64,000 nucleotides of DNA, taken from Hoplostethus atlanticus. Lineage: Eukaryota > Chordata > Actinopteri > Trachichthyiformes > Trachichthyidae. The position numbers were made by a program, and so were the translations under genes. The stretch is from contig JAXDDX010000057.1 in assembly GCA_034670405.1 (NCBI GenBank), forward strand, positions 1,535,001 through 1,599,000, written 5' to 3'. Shown in pieces: positions 1 to 13,225 of this stretch. How positions within the stretch are numbered: position 1 is the stretch's first letter; every line of letters begins with the position of its first letter. The notes beneath the pieces were generated by a model. The model made no database searches. It was not told where the DNA came from and worked only from the letters and a program-made list of their open reading frames with translations.

Positions 1-2912
1 TGCAACAGGGGTCACGTGGGCTGTATGAATCGCTCAGTATTTTCATCACTTTGCCAACATCAAGGACGTGTGTAACTCTATGATATCTATGCTACCATTG
101 ATTAATGGTGCTGAGACTGAGCCAGGAAACCTGCCAACAGTTATTTTTAAACCAATCAACCATTTCAGATGTTTCAGTTGTTCTGCAAATGTTTGCGAAA
201 CAAGCAAAGCCGTCTCTTACCACAGTGAGACACTGTAGCGGGTATGGAAATGAGAACTGTGGGTGTGATTTCAAATTGGGAATGAAAATGTTGTCCCATC
301 AGGACATAGTTGTGTGTCTAATAATACCCCCCCATTCCTATGAATCACAATCAGACAGAGATACTGGTTTTAGATGCTGGGTGTCATGAATAAATGATTT
401 CCTCCTCGTTTTAGCGCACACACGGGGGAGGAGGAGGGGGTTGTTGGAGATGTCGGGGTGATTGACAGCAACCTATAATGCTATGTGAGAAAAGTCTGAG
501 AATCTGAAGTTGTTTGAATAACTATGCAGATGCAGACTGTAAGATCTGGGACGGCTGTGCCTGCTCTGAATGCTTGTTTTCACTTTGACGCCACAGGTCG
601 GTTGAAATGAAACCCCATGTTGTATGTTGCTTCAGTGTTGAGCCCTGTGATGAACGCTACGGTGTAGGACAGTTTGGTCAGAGCATTTCTTCCCCCAAAA
701 GCCAGACACCAGAAAAATAAGACTCAAACTTATGTCAACACGTTCCTGTATTAAGCCTGGAGCTGCTCCACAAAGAACGCATTGGGAGGATTGTCAAAAG
801 GTGAGCAGGAGCACCCAAGGGATCAGAGTAGCGTCTGGCTCAGAACGGACACTACTACAGAATTAAACTGTAAACTTTTTGGTGTGTAAGTTAAAATTCA
901 TTCGTGGCTCTAGGCTTTCTACCAGATGTCATCAAGTTTTAGTTTTACTCCTTTAGTCTTCCAGCTTTGGAGTTATTCACATCACAATTATTGATCTGTC
1001 CTAGACCAAAGGAATTCTTAAATTGAGTATTGTTCCCCTTTGACATTTTATATTATTTCCCTTCTAAATAAGCTATTGATGTGCCAAGAGAAGAGAGAAG
1101 CCTGATAAGCCTGATAAGTTCAACGCTATTGCCATTTGTACTGTAGGTATCCAGAGCACAATTTGTCTGGCTTTATTATGACAGGAGTAGATGTGGTTGA
1201 TTTGACTGCCTGGTTGACTAGGTATATATGAGGGAACTGGGTTGGAATAAAGGAGGCAGAGGATTTGGAGCATAACTCTGGAAGCCAAAATGCAAAAAAA
1301 AACAAAACATTTTCACGAAGGGTTTACATGAGCGAATGGTAATATGCCCGCAGCACTCATCAAAGTTAAGACATATTCAATAATTTTGTCTTCTGAAGAG
1401 GCACTGAAGCAGGAATGAGAACTGAGGGGCCGTTTGTGTGTATTTCCATACTTTCCTCTCAACTCACAGCAAAGGGCTTCAAGCCAAATCATCGAAAAAG
1501 GCTGATGGGGTGAAAAACGCTGTCCTTATCTATAAGAGGGGAAAAGATGCGTATATGACTTGGTTATCATGCTGCTCACTGAAAGAGAGGAGGGGAAAGG
1601 ATAAGATGGGGAGGGGGGGGGAGTCAGGAGAGAAATGTGTGCTCAAATGTCAGGTTAATTGCATGAATGGATTACTTGGCAGGTAAGACACCCCTAAATA
1701 AAAACAAATGGTTTGTATTATCCTCCATTAGTGAAACCTTCAGAATCATCTTTCATCATTTACAAAAATATATGGAAAAGGCAATCTAATCTCAGTGACT
1801 CAAGATCAATCAAATTGCTAGAGACAAAAAAAAAAAACACTGCTGCAATGATCAACGAAAACATAGGGAAGGCTCATAAAGCGTTCTGATTACATTTGCT
1901 TCATATAAACATTTTAAAGGATTGCTACTTGGTATGTACATCGTGTATGGCTGGACTTGTTCGTTCCCAATGATTAATATGGAGCCACACATCAATTTGG
2001 CGCTGAAATCCTCCGCAGGTCTGCATGTTCAACATTCCAGCCGTGTCCAACTCAATGTCTTAGTAAAACAATCAGGAACAGACATCAAAGCGATGTGGTA
2101 TTCCTTTTAAGTGGAGAAAAACTGACATTTCTAGCAGCGTGAACGCGGTCTATCTGCTCACTGCGTTCCTGTGGTTAGTGCGGTGCCGACTGTGCAGCGC
2201 TAAAAGCCAAGACACAGCTCCAGACTCTCAAAGAAAGCACGGCTCCAGCGCATAGCCGGCTGGGAGCACGGGGGAATAGAAATCAGCAGCAGCTGTAAGC
2301 GCCTGTGAGTTTATGGTGTGCATCGCTGCATCTCTTCAAACAGCCTCCTTCTCCAAAATAAACAACAAAGAAATCTTTAGTCTCTCTAAAGTATCCTTTA
2401 TTAACCCCGAAGGGCTTTCATGAAACCAGTGTTAATCTAGTCTATTTCACAGTCCCCCTGATTGCATTGTCGAGTTCTGTTCTAAAATTCATGGTGCAAA
2501 CACATTGATTTGTCATCTCTCCAAACCTGTGTTGAGATCACAATTGTTAACATATATATGACGCCTAACAAATACAGTAAGGCCACATCACTATTTGCAC
2601 AATGACACTTACAGTACATGGTACAAACCCTGTGTTTGTGAGAAAGCTTGGCATAAATCTACAAATAGTCAAGAGGATGAAAAGCTTAAGAGACTCATTT
2701 ACAAAATAGAGCAAGGTTCTGATGCAAAATGCAATTCATCGTTAAAATGCCACCATGCTTCCCTTTTAGGCCAAAGATTTAAGTTTGTCAAGAATCAGAC
2801 TTCATTAATCCTAATAATCAATGAATCCCAACACGTATATGTTTAAAGTCTTACAGCATTGAGACCGTCACATGCTGGTATTGTACATAATTCTCACTCC
2901 CGCCCGTCACAG
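1..2912. other. Intergenic DNA left of B3GALNT2
   Basis: No exon, RNA gene or recognisable element was found on either strand. Open frames here are short and have no recognisable product. The human neighbour TBCE is not detected; it may lie beyond the window edge. Confidence 0.5.
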
Positions 2913-3367
2913 TTTATTCGGATTACTTCTAAAACAGGTTAAAAGCCCAATCCAGATTCAGTCTTGTTCAGTCTTGTTCCACTTCCAATTTAGTTTGTCT
3001 TGTGTATGTGCACTGAAGCCATTTTTCACTCTCAAATGAGTTCATGATACAAGGACTGACAGTAAGTGACTGCGACAACAGAGTTTTTTGGCGTATTATG
3101 AAACTGTAGATGGTTTGTTACCTTGCTACAATGGAGCATAAGGAACCTGAATTTTGAGTTACAGTGGAATCTCAAAGTTTTGAGGACATTATTTTCCAAC
3201 GGCAAGTCCTACACTTCAAAAATGTGTTTATATAATAATAATAATTGATAAACTCCAACTGATCTCAGATTGGGGCTTTAAGGAAACCACAGAAACAGAA
3301 ATGATAACAAGTGTCCAGTGCATTTTTACCCATAGTGCCCTGTGCTGAGTGCGGGCTCAGCCAGATT
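2913..3367 (-). other. Probable 3' UTR of B3GALNT2
   Basis: The first AATAAA on the minus strand downstream of the stop codon is at 2913-2918, implying a 3' UTR of about 450 nt. This is inferred from the hexamer only. Confidence 0.3.
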
Positions 3368-6300
3368 TTAGTGGCCCCAGGGACAACCACAAGGGTCTCC
3401 ACAGGCCCTCTTCCTGTCCCAAAGGATCCGCAGCTCCTCGGCTGTGTGTTGGGGAGATGACAGCATGTCCAGGTAACACTCCTTCTCACACAGCCAGCCG
3501 GGGTCCTGGCAACAACAAAGGGCAAAGACAGTGGCTGCGGTTACATGCACCGAGTACCCGCGGCTACTGGCCATACGATTAAGGTTTTATCCGGGTTAAG
3601 CTACTAACATGAACCTTTGATGCTCTGCAAGATTAACACAATATTCTACCTGTGGTGTCCCGCCCACAGCTAGGACGGTCCACCAGCACAAAAGCATGAA
3701 AATGTGCAGCTGCCAGCTCCCCCCTCCCTCTTTGACTGAGCAGTAGCTTACTGCTAATACAGGGGAAACAAATGATGATCCCAATAGCAAAAGTAAATAC
3801 TGCTTGGCTTGCCATAATGCTGTGCAATCCTGAGTTTGCACAGACAGTGAAAAACAAAAGTAAAAGGAGTAAGATGTTTAATATGGGAGTGTGGCAGGCT
3901 TGTTTTTTTTCATAATTGAAGTATGAGCTTAACTGGGTTATTCTAACCTAGTTATCCCATTGACATGTGTCGCTTGTTGGCAGATTAAGTAATATTTCCG
4001 TTTTTCTTTACCTGATATTTCTGTGGTCCAACAGCAGCCATCCATATACCCATGCTCACATCTTCCCCCTGTAACGACACGTTCCATCATGTGCAACACG
4101 CAGGACAGAACCCCTCGTGTTATATTCATGACTACCTGCCACCCACTGTTGTTTGGTGCTGGGTACCGTACCTGGTAGGCCTTCAGTTTCTCTGCATTAG
4201 TGGCCAGCCACTGGACCAGGTCGCGGGAGACCACATACCCTGAGCCACAGGCAAACGCCGGGTAGGCTGGACTGGCATACTCCAGCTCCTGCCACTTCCC
4301 AATGCGATCCACCGCCCAGCTCTGCCTGAAACTGGGTCAGGACGATGCGTGTTAGCACGACGGCTACACTATCTTCACATTCCCACTAACACTCACCTGA
4401 CCTTACATCGTTTTGACTAGGCCCAGCATTCACAAAGCATCGGCCTCAACGGCCGGCTAATGTCAGCCGGCGGTGTTCAGAACTCGAGCGGCTAACCTAC
4501 GACACTAGCTGGACTGATGTCAGGAGAACAGTTGCGCGATGTCAAGAGGATCAGACAAATGGGTCGACACCGCGTTGTACTTACTTCCCCCACCAGAAAT
4601 TGCTGCGCTTGAGGCCCTTGTGGTCAATCTTCATTAATACTGAGTCCACGTCGATATAACAATCATCATCTGTCTTCAGGAGCAGATTAAAGTCAGCGTT
4701 TCCCACGGACCTACCAGAGAGGGAATTTGCAACCTTAATTAAAGCTCACCTTCTGTTTTTAGTTCTAGCAGACTGGATTTACTATCAAATACCAGTGCGA
4801 TTAAAGGGCAGAGGTCTTGCAAGTAAATAATGAATCAACCAAGCCATCCCATAAGTAAAGTCTGCATACTTTGCTACCCGGTGAGTTGCAACCGTACTTT
4901 TCCCCTGATTGAGTGATTCTAATCGTGATAGCAAGACATTTTCAAGTCAACGGCACACTTTTTCGTTTGAGGTTGCTGATTTCCTGAGAGGCCCGGGCAA
5001 TTTGGAGACACGGAGTCATTAGTTAGCTCGGCGTACCATTTATAGAACTGAAGCAGTTTGGAAGGCACGTTCCTGTAGGTGTCTACCACGTCTACGAACA
5101 CCATGTCGCCATGCCTGAGGCTCTCCTGCTGCAAAGCGCCGTCCTCCTGCCTCAGCCCGGAGGCACGGCGCTCCATCCTCGCTGGACGGCCCCGGAGGAG
5201 CGCCGACAGGCCCTCTCCATCTGATACACAGGGAGAAGGAGGCAGACAGGTGGTGAGCGATGGGCATAATAGGAATAATGATAGGATAATCTGAGATCTG
5301 CTGCAGTTAGAACAGTGTCCTGACTGATAGTACAGGATTTAAACACTTATTGAAGGACAGTAGGTAGCTTAAGTCCTTGGCTGGCAAATAAGAAATGATC
5401 AACATTTTACAGAATTGATTGTCTACGTTTTAGAGATACTGAATGCAAACACATGAGGTAAAACAAATGGTGAAGCAGATTGTTTTTTATTTGGTGTGGT
5501 TGCAAGAGCCCCGAGGTGAAAGAAACGCTAAATCTGATAACCTGCCACAGTGAACAATGTTTTCTTTTGTATTTCTGCATAGTCTCTTTTTCCTACCGTT
5601 GTCATGTATCAAATTGTTTTCACAAAAAGCACATTAAGCTGTCACTGGACCAACCGTAGATAGTAAATGTAAACCCTCCAGCCAAACCAGGAAAGCCAAG
5701 GGCACTTCTATGAGGCAAGATACCTTCCGCAATCTGGAGTGGGAAAAAAAAAACAATGATAGGATAAACACGGATTTAACAAGATTTCCCCCTTTCTTTT
5801 CATTTTTAGTACCAAAGTACAACTACTTACAGAGGAGATCTTGAGGACGCCTCCCCCATCATTGAGCTGCACACAGGAGGAGTTGACCGTCGTCAATCCA
5901 GCAGAGTCCAAACTCTCCCAAACCAGTGTCCCCTCAAAGCCCTGGGTAGAAGACAGACATTTGTCCTTGCACGTTTAGCTTGGTGTTCTTCTGTTCAACC
6001 CTCTTAAAGTTGACGTATATTTGAAGGACTGACCTTAGGCAAGATGAACTGCTCCACTGGTTTGTACCACACCCCATTCATGAGGGTCCCTGTGCTGATG
6101 GCACTAAAGCGGGCAGTAACCACAGCCTCCTGCAATACATTAAAGTCACTGGGATCACATTTGGTGATGTCACACCCAGCTGGAAACACAACTGTTTTTT
6201 GTTTCCGTAAAAATCTACCTTGATCCACAATGGAAACTTGAGTGTGTCTAATCATGGTGAGAGTAATTTCACCACAGGCTAATTGCCTTAAAAGGAAAAA

Positions 6301-9300
6301 TCCGCCCTAAAACACTTTAACACTGTTATAAATGAGCTATTGGTGATGCACCTTGCATTTCTGAGTCCATTTTGTTGTTTGGTGGTGGAGTTTTCATATT
6401 CCTGTGGATAAGTGGCCAAACATAGATGACGTGATGTCACATTTCTTTCTAGACTCGCCGACGTTCAACAATCACACAGGGAGAAATCCATCGTCGCCTC
6501 AAAGGACCATAATGCAATGCAGCCACAAGATGTGTTGCATTTTGAGTAAGGGCCGCGACTTTTTCTTTATTGGAAAGACTCGCTCTGCTATCACTACTCT
6601 GTCCACCAACCCGTATAACCCACAGCTGAATGCAACAGGCACGTTCTCTGGGGGGTGTCGAAAGTCATTCTGGGAAATGTAGGAAATCACCAAATGAAGT
6701 AGCAGTAGATGAGGCAGTAAATTACAACACTTCACCACACTTCACTTCACAGATGTATAACAGTATATGAGTATCCCAGGGTGGATTTTTCCTTTAAAAA
6801 CAGCAGTCAGGTATTTTCTGTAACACGGAGAGTAACTAGGACAGGCACGGCCATTCAGCTGAGTACCTCCAGCTGCCCCCAGGCCGTGTCTATCAGGCTC
6901 CGTGGAAAAGGAGCATACGAGGTGCATTGTGTTCATAGGTCGAGGCTGCGCTACCTCTTGGTCCAGCTGGAGAAGCTTCACGGTCACGTTGCCCTGCAGC
7001 TCCTGCCGGGGTCCGCTTGGATACACCCCCAGCCGGGTGATCACCACTGGGTGGAGGACCTTAAAATCCAGGGCTACGGCAGACACGTCAGCGGGGGCCA
7101 GCGCCGAGGGGTCAGACACCTTCACTAATTCCATCTCTGTCCTGCCCTGCCACTGGGACAGAAAGAGGTCTGGGGATCAGAGAGTTACTGAACAAGCACA
7201 CGTGAAATTTATTACCACCCCAACATGCTGACCGCCTCTTTTCGGCGATGAAGATCGGGTGATTTGGGGAGGGCGAGCGTTCACAGAAGTAGGCATACTC
7301 TATTAAAGCTACATCATCAGCGCTTTGAGAAGCTGGTTCTTGGGACCTGCTGTCTTCAAAGCCAGCGTCTGCTCGTCAGTGTGGTTTCTTAATTAGAAAA
7401 GAGCAGTTTATTACCCAGGAGATCAATGAAAAGACCAAGGCCGTTAAAAGGAAGCGGGCTTTTTACTTTACACCTTCTACGCAAATTCTGGTGCTCACTC
7501 GTAAACAAAGACAATTAAAGGCAAGGCGTCGCAGAGAAAGACAAAGCAGGAGTTTATCAGAGCAAATGTTTCTCTCACTGATTGGGTGGAAATGAGCAAG
7601 ATGGTTTCACATATGTATGTTTTTTTATTCCTTTTGCAGATCAAATATGAATGCTTTTGTCTGTACTTGTAAATATTGATTACTGATCTGAGTGCGTCTG
7701 CTGGCATTGACCATTTTGAGTATACTTGTTGATTCTATAAAAAAGAAATCTGGGGAAAAAAATGGGTAACACTTTACAATAACCATCATTAATCATGATT
7801 TAATATTTATCTATTATTTAGTAGTGAAGCAACAACTAATTGATGATTTGTCAATGTCCATTGTTTACTAATCATTAGTAAATTATAGTGTATTTATCAT
7901 TAAGTAATGACGTATTAGTAAGTCAATCATTTGTATATTTTACTACAATTCAGAAAAAATTAAATCAATGATTTATCCAATTGCCTCTTTAGGCCTACAG
8001 CTTAAAATACAAACACAGAATGAAACAAAAACTGTCAAAGCCATAGAAGTGAATCCAACAATCCCTCTGTCATGTACTGACTAACAAGCAAGGAGCGATG
8101 CTGGTAATGAATTTCAAGGCTTTCACAAATTAAATGAATGAAATTACCCAAATGTTATTGAGGCACGCCGTTTATTTACACATACACATAACAGTCTGTA
8201 TTGGAAGGTTTAACGGTAAGTGTTCAGAAATGATTTGTGACACATAATCATCATAAAGTTTCACTGAACCGCCATTCATCAAGTTTAACCACGAACACCT
8301 CGTCTAGGGGCAAAGTACAAAATACAGATTTACCAAAATGTTTCGGACAAAGTCAAACGAGCTATTTAGCATTCACCTTTCAGCAGCCTCAACATAACTA
8401 CCAAAAAAAACCTGTGATGCATGCAGTATAAACAAACAACACACAACAATTAATTGTCCACTTAGTGCGTGCTTTGAACTAAATCTAGAGTCAGGAGTCC
8501 CACTGTGTTTAAAAGAAGCCATTTTCTCCGTCTCTTCCAATCACACAAAACATGTCACACCAAAGCTGTTGCCCGTCCCTCTTTCTGAGGCAGGTCACGT
8601 TAACACGTACAGCCATTAACACCGTGGAGTGCACAGAATGGGCCGGGGAAATGAAACAGCACTGTGAGCTCTGAGGTCCAAAGACTGAAAAAGCCCATTC
8701 TGATGAGCAGTGATTATGTTTACACGAAGGCGGCGAATCTATCCGAACTGAAACGTAGTCAATACTCTTGAATTGGATTGACTGCTTAAAGGCGGCAAGA
8801 CAGAATTACTTCAACGTTTCAGTCAGATCGGTGAGATCTAGATTATTTTACACAAGTCGGTTCTTTGTATAGCTTTAATTTACAGATATTATCAAGAACG
8901 ACTGAACGAATGCTTCAGTGCTAGTGATGCTTGCAGCAGAAGTGTTGACTGTGAGAGATTTCTGCTGTGGCCTTGTGTATCGACAGGAACAGATTTGTGT
9001 CCTTGAGCTGTGTGTGAACATGAATACGAGGTTTGTTTCTTTTCTGAACATGCATTCTTTTCATTGTCCTCCTCTCCTCTCATGCAGCCTCTGCTCTGCA
9101 ATGTATGAATGTATGCACAAGTGACGGATTCTATAAAGACCATCTCTCACTCTTAAGGCTGTTACATCCACTCATTTGCGTGTTGCTAGGGTTTGACTGG
9201 GTTGGTGCACACTTTTTTTTTTTTTTTTTTTTACCTGGCTCGGTGAGGTTCAGGAGGGAGCAAGAGTAAGGATCTTCTCGATCTTCTTCTGGAATGGGGC

Positions 9301-10751
9301 ACCCATGCTCGCCCACAATAAACTTCACCCCCACCCTAAAAAAAATAAAAATCACAACACAATCACATTCATCTCAGAGCCTTTCGTGTAATATCAGGCT
9401 ACAAGATGGTTATTTCTAAAGCTTGTCCATCTATCCAACCTCCCACCCTCTGTTACCATGGTTACCGAGGGTTGCTTAAAGGCCATCATGCCCTATCTCT
9501 TCTCAGATCACTGGATGAGAAGGTAATAGACAAAAAAGAAAGAATGAGAGAGAGAACAATATTGGCCCCTGGTCAGATAAAGATAAAGGTGTTGACAGGG
9601 CAGTCAGTTATTTGCTGCCAGCTGCAGGCTTTATTTCCACTACATGAATTTGGCTTTGGGGGAGAAAAACAACCCTGCTGGAGTCTGAGCTCCCACCAAC
9701 AGACCTGTGTTGAAACTGGGGGTGGTCTTGGAGGTAGCCCAGCCAGGTCTCCCTTATCACTTGCCGGAGCTCATAATGGTGTCTCGCTGACAGCACTCCC
9801 ACCAAAACTTCATAGGAAGGTAACACTTCATCTGCATTGGAAACAGAAGAGTGTTGCAATTAGCCATACAAATTAAAAAAACCAAACTGTAAGAATCACA
9901 GTTTTGAGTGAATAACCCAAACAACAGGATATAATAGAATATAATGCAATATAATATAATATTAGCATTTCTATCATAATATCTATCACTTTCAAGCATG
10001 CAGGGTATTAAACAGTGTCCTAACCATGCAGTAACCATGATGCAGTGGAAAATAAAAAGGTGGAGAAACTATGATCTCCAGTCAGTGATCACGATAAGAC
10101 TGCCAACATTAATACAAATACATTTTTCAGAAAAGCATGATTTCCTTTTTTCATTAAAAAGATCCTCATATAACTTACATCACTTTGATACTACCTACTA
10201 TTAGGCATACCATAATGTACCTCATAAAGATTTCTGCCTTTATGCCTAAAAAGGTGGGTAAAACTAGTTTAGGTGGGTTCACCCTCCGCTACACCACAGG
10301 TCCTGAGTAATAACGCAATTGACTTCATATGACCCTGATACTGGACTGGTGAACGGCAACACCGACCGCGGTACTTTCAATGCAACACGGTAAGGCTGCG
10401 ATGCTTTGCTCGCTCCTGTCTTGTTACGTTTCCAGAAGCTAGGCTATCCCAGCAACGCCCAACATTAGTGAACTATTGAAAGAAACAGTTACGCGTCTAA
10501 GAAACAAAACAAGCACATTGTATTTCCCGGTACAAACTAAAACCCCAAAACAGACAAGAAAGCAACCAATAACCCGCGCGTAATGTAAAACAAAAAAAAA
10601 GTTGCGAGGCGTGTGATGATGAACACCCCGAGCAGGACTGTAAAGTACCCGAGTGTGTGGTGTCCGGCCGGGTGGAGGGTCGGTGTGCCAGCCACAAGTG
10701 CAGCAGGACGGCGACAGCGCAGGGGAGCAGAGTAAATGCTAGACTACGCAT
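3368..10751 (-). CDS. b3galnt2: Beta-1,3-N-acetylgalactosaminyltransferase 2, 12 coding exons
   Basis: GT31-family type II membrane glycosyltransferase of the ER. In the known family it adds beta-1,3-GalNAc to GlcNAc-beta-1,4-Man on O-mannosylated alpha-dystroglycan (core M3); human defects cause dystroglycanopathy. Coding exons in transcript order: 10649-10751, 9705-9831, 9235-9335, 6955-7136 (or 7152), 6034-6129, 5831-5941, 5655-5733, 5037-5220, 4585-4710, 4172-4331, 4012-4068, 3368-3505. They sum to 1,464 nt (487 residues; human about 500), with matching phases at every junction. Visible features: an N-terminal hydrophobic anchor (residues about 4-21, ending LLHLWLAHR), the start of the catalytic domain (VGVLSAR), [23 protein letters not shown], the metal-binding DxD as KTDDDCYID (DDD at residues 342-344), [14 protein letters not shown], and a Cys-rich tail. 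The start ATG at 10751 matches the human N-terminus. Exon 10 has three nearby AGs; the first restores WWGNFR as in human. The acceptor of exon 4 is ambiguous (see findings). Identification is very secure. Confidence 0.95.
6288..6797. mobile_element. TTAA-flanked MITE in a B3GALNT2 intron
   Basis: The left end reads TTAA then AAGGAAAAATCCGCCCT. The right end reads AGGGTGGATTTTTCC then TTTAA, so the ends are near-perfect inverted repeats (one base more or less) bounded by TTAA. The interior of about 470 bp has no transposase. TTAA target duplication is known for piggyBac and Kolobok superfamilies; the parent family is inferred. It lies between the exons at 6129 and 6955. Confidence 0.7.
7153..9234 (-). 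other. B3GALNT2 intron 3
   Basis: A 2.1-kb intron holding the MITE-like remnant near 7.8 kb. No other coding or structural feature is seen. At its upstream (9.2 kb) end a 20-base T run (9213-9232) abuts the donor of exon 3. Confidence 0.6.
7765..7975. repeat. Fish MITE-like remnant (AT-rich)
   Basis: It begins GGTAACACTTTACAATAA, the start of a very common fish short DNA-transposon family as I remember it, and continues into repeated variants of ATTAGTAA and ATCATTA. The far end is not clear. It sits in the large intron between B3GALNT2 exons 3 and 4. Confidence 0.4.
9832..10648 (-). other. B3GALNT2 intron 1
   Basis: About 0.8 kb of AT-rich intron with short ATATAAT-type repeats near 9.93-9.97 kb. 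Nothing else is recognised. Confidence 0.6.
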
Positions 10752-10960
10752 GGACGGAGCCCTTCATGTAGACACGCAGCCTCCAGCTTCTCCACTCGGG
10801 GACCCAGCGGCACGGAGCCTCTTCCTGAGCTGCACAACGCGGGTCTGTGTCTGAGTGTGTGTGCGTGCGCGGTGCATCTCAGTTCTGGAGCTGAACGACG
10901 TCTCACGTCCGCCTCTCCTGCTCGGTGAGTTGGACCAATGGGCGCGAAGAAGCCGAGCCG
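10600..10960 (-). promoter_or_regulatory. CpG-rich promoter and 5' end of B3GALNT2
   Basis: The stretch around and upstream of the ATG at 10751 is clearly richer in CpG and GC than the AT-rich DNA on either side. It includes an inverted CCAAT box (ACCAATGGG on the plus strand near 10933) beside GCGCG. This fits a TATA-less housekeeping promoter. No transcription start can be placed from sequence alone. Confidence 0.5.
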
Positions 10961-13225
10961 CTATGGAGTATGGGATATGGCGTTCCAGTCCTTCTAGCCA
11001 ATCAAATTTAAGCCTACACGTATAAGTGATTATAAATGTAGATAGTTACATGTAATGTATAGATAGATATACATATGACTATAAAAGCACACATTTATAA
11101 ATATATTAAGAAATAAACAATACATTAATCTGAATCATGTATAATACAAAGTAATAGTATATAAATTATATAATAATGATTACTGTTCTCTCTTGGAGAA
11201 TGCAATTGTGTGTAGCCTATAAAAAGACGACGACATGTAACAAAATGGATTGGAACTTAGGTTTCTTAGGTTTTACATTCAGTTATACATTCTGTATTAT
11301 TCTGTGTTGTATGACTCCATAAAAAAGAACCAGCACCATGTAGTTTTCAATATCCCACTCAAACCACTTAAATGTGAAACAACTGAATAAATATATAACT
11401 TTACTCAGTATAAAAACTATTCTTAGAGATAAGTGAGACACAGTATTGCTGTGGTGGTGCTTCCTACATTTACCCTACAAAGAAGTGTGTTGACACTTAG
11501 TGTTGGTTAATTTTGCTTCAGTCCACATTGTGGATTTCTAATGAGCTGAGAAATAACTTGTAAGAAAAGTGCAAATTAACATATGAATCATTTTTGTTCT
11601 CCTAAAACCAAGGTGACATGTTGTAGCTTTAGGATTAAAAAGTAAACCAGTGCTACACATAAATCATTTAAATGGAATTTATTGTGCATGGAATGGGATG
11701 TTTGAGGGGTATTTCTTCTGAGTGTATGCACCAGTGTTTCTCCTGCACATTGAGGCCTTACCAATCACAGCTATGCAACATGTGCACACCACATGTCAGT
11801 GTTATCAGTAGACATCACTGAGAAACATAATAGAATAATTGAACTGTACATAAATAATTAAAGCAAAAATGATTACTTTTCCCACATGGTTTTGGTACAC
11901 TTTGGGGCCTCATTGCTTATCTTGGAAAAGTGGTCCTGCGCAGATTCTCGGTATTAGATAACCTACCGGCCTAGGAATAATTACTTTTATTTAATCCTTT
12001 TTGAGTTGTTTCCATAGATATGCTTGTTTAAATGATTTACTTCCCTCTCTGCTACACATTATTCATTTGAACAGGAAGGGTTATTCATAGCATGTTCATG
12101 GTTTCTTGAAACACATCCAACACTGACAACATACCGCATATGGGCATACCAGCACTCTACTGCACCTGCACCTATTATCCATCCAACTGTGTTCTGGCTG
12201 TATAATTATATTTATTATATATTTACTACATATATATATATACACCTATTTATACTCTGTTTATTCCACTCCAACTCATGTGTACAGCTTTTTCTCTCGT
12301 TTTTTCCTGCATTGTTCAAAACACTCAAGAGCCCAGTGCAATATTCTCTATAGAGCTGTTCATATTTCTGCTTATTCTTTTTCTTTTTCTATTACTACCT
12401 TCCATGGCTTCTCATCAGTGTAGTCAGTCAGGCTACCACAGAGAACCATATGCATACTGTATAAATGTGAAACCTTTTTCTTTTTTAGACTTTTTTTTAT
12501 AAACTACTTATGCTTATTTCTTACTACCTCAGAAAGAGACCTATTCCCTCATGTTCTACTTTTTATATCCTACTTTTCTATTATTTTGTGTTGTTTTATG
12601 TTAAATGTGACCTATAGGAGTAGCCCACCAAATCAAATTCCTTGTATTTGCAAACTCACTTGGCCAATAAACCAATTTTGATTCTACTTCAGAGTGCAGT
12701 GAAATAACTTCCAAAAAGAAATAACCTATATTGGCCTATTATCCCCAAAAAAAGTGTGTAAATCCAGTGATGATGGAGCAGACTCCAAGTGAGGCTGTAA
12801 TTGCATGCATGGATGCACACAAGAAATAGCCACAATAGACAATCTGAATGAATGTTGCTGTCAGTGGCTAAAACACTGAACCACTATTATGCCCCGTTGT
12901 CATGTGGCCCGCTGTGTTGGCTCAATGTCTCTCTATGGGCAGGAGGCACATTGGGTGGGGGTGAATTGAGTAGAGTAGAATTGAGTAGTCTTTTAAAGAA
13001 TGATACAAGACATGAATGGTCTATCCAGATGACTTCAGGTTTGATTTAACCACAAGAGGTCTCCACCGCACCCATGAGAATATCATGTTTCTCCAAGAGA
13101 TGCGCTGATTTGCTGTGCCCTTTTTCTTCTTCGTTGGTCTGAGGGACTGTTTTTAAGGACTTCACGGAGAGAGAGACATGACGCAGGAACATCAAAGACA
13201 CAGTATATTTGGGTTGCCGTTTCCT
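10961..13225. other. Intergenic DNA between B3GALNT2 and GNG4
   Basis: AT-rich sequence (short ATA repeats near 11.05-11.17 kb and 12.2-12.25 kb) with a LINE-like tail at its right part. No exon is seen. Confidence 0.5.
12110..12690 (+). mobile_element. LINE 3'-tail-like fragment
   Basis: The stretch ends AAATTCCTTGTATTTG...CTTGGCCAATAAACCA followed by TTTTGATTCT, the layout of the 3' end of many fish non-LTR retrotransposons (a CTTGGC-AATAAA motif before TGATTCT units). Upstream is T-rich, non-coding and UTR-like. No reverse transcriptase remains. The left boundary is a guess. Confidence 0.5.

Noticed and set aside
1-400. Possible exon of TBCE, the expected neighbour
   Set aside because: Frames on both strands were compared with what I recall of TBCE (CAP-Gly and leucine-rich repeats); nothing matches.
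9406-9876. 156-codon plus-strand open frame
   Set aside because: It runs across B3GALNT2 exon 2 and intron on the opposite strand with no domain or splice support.
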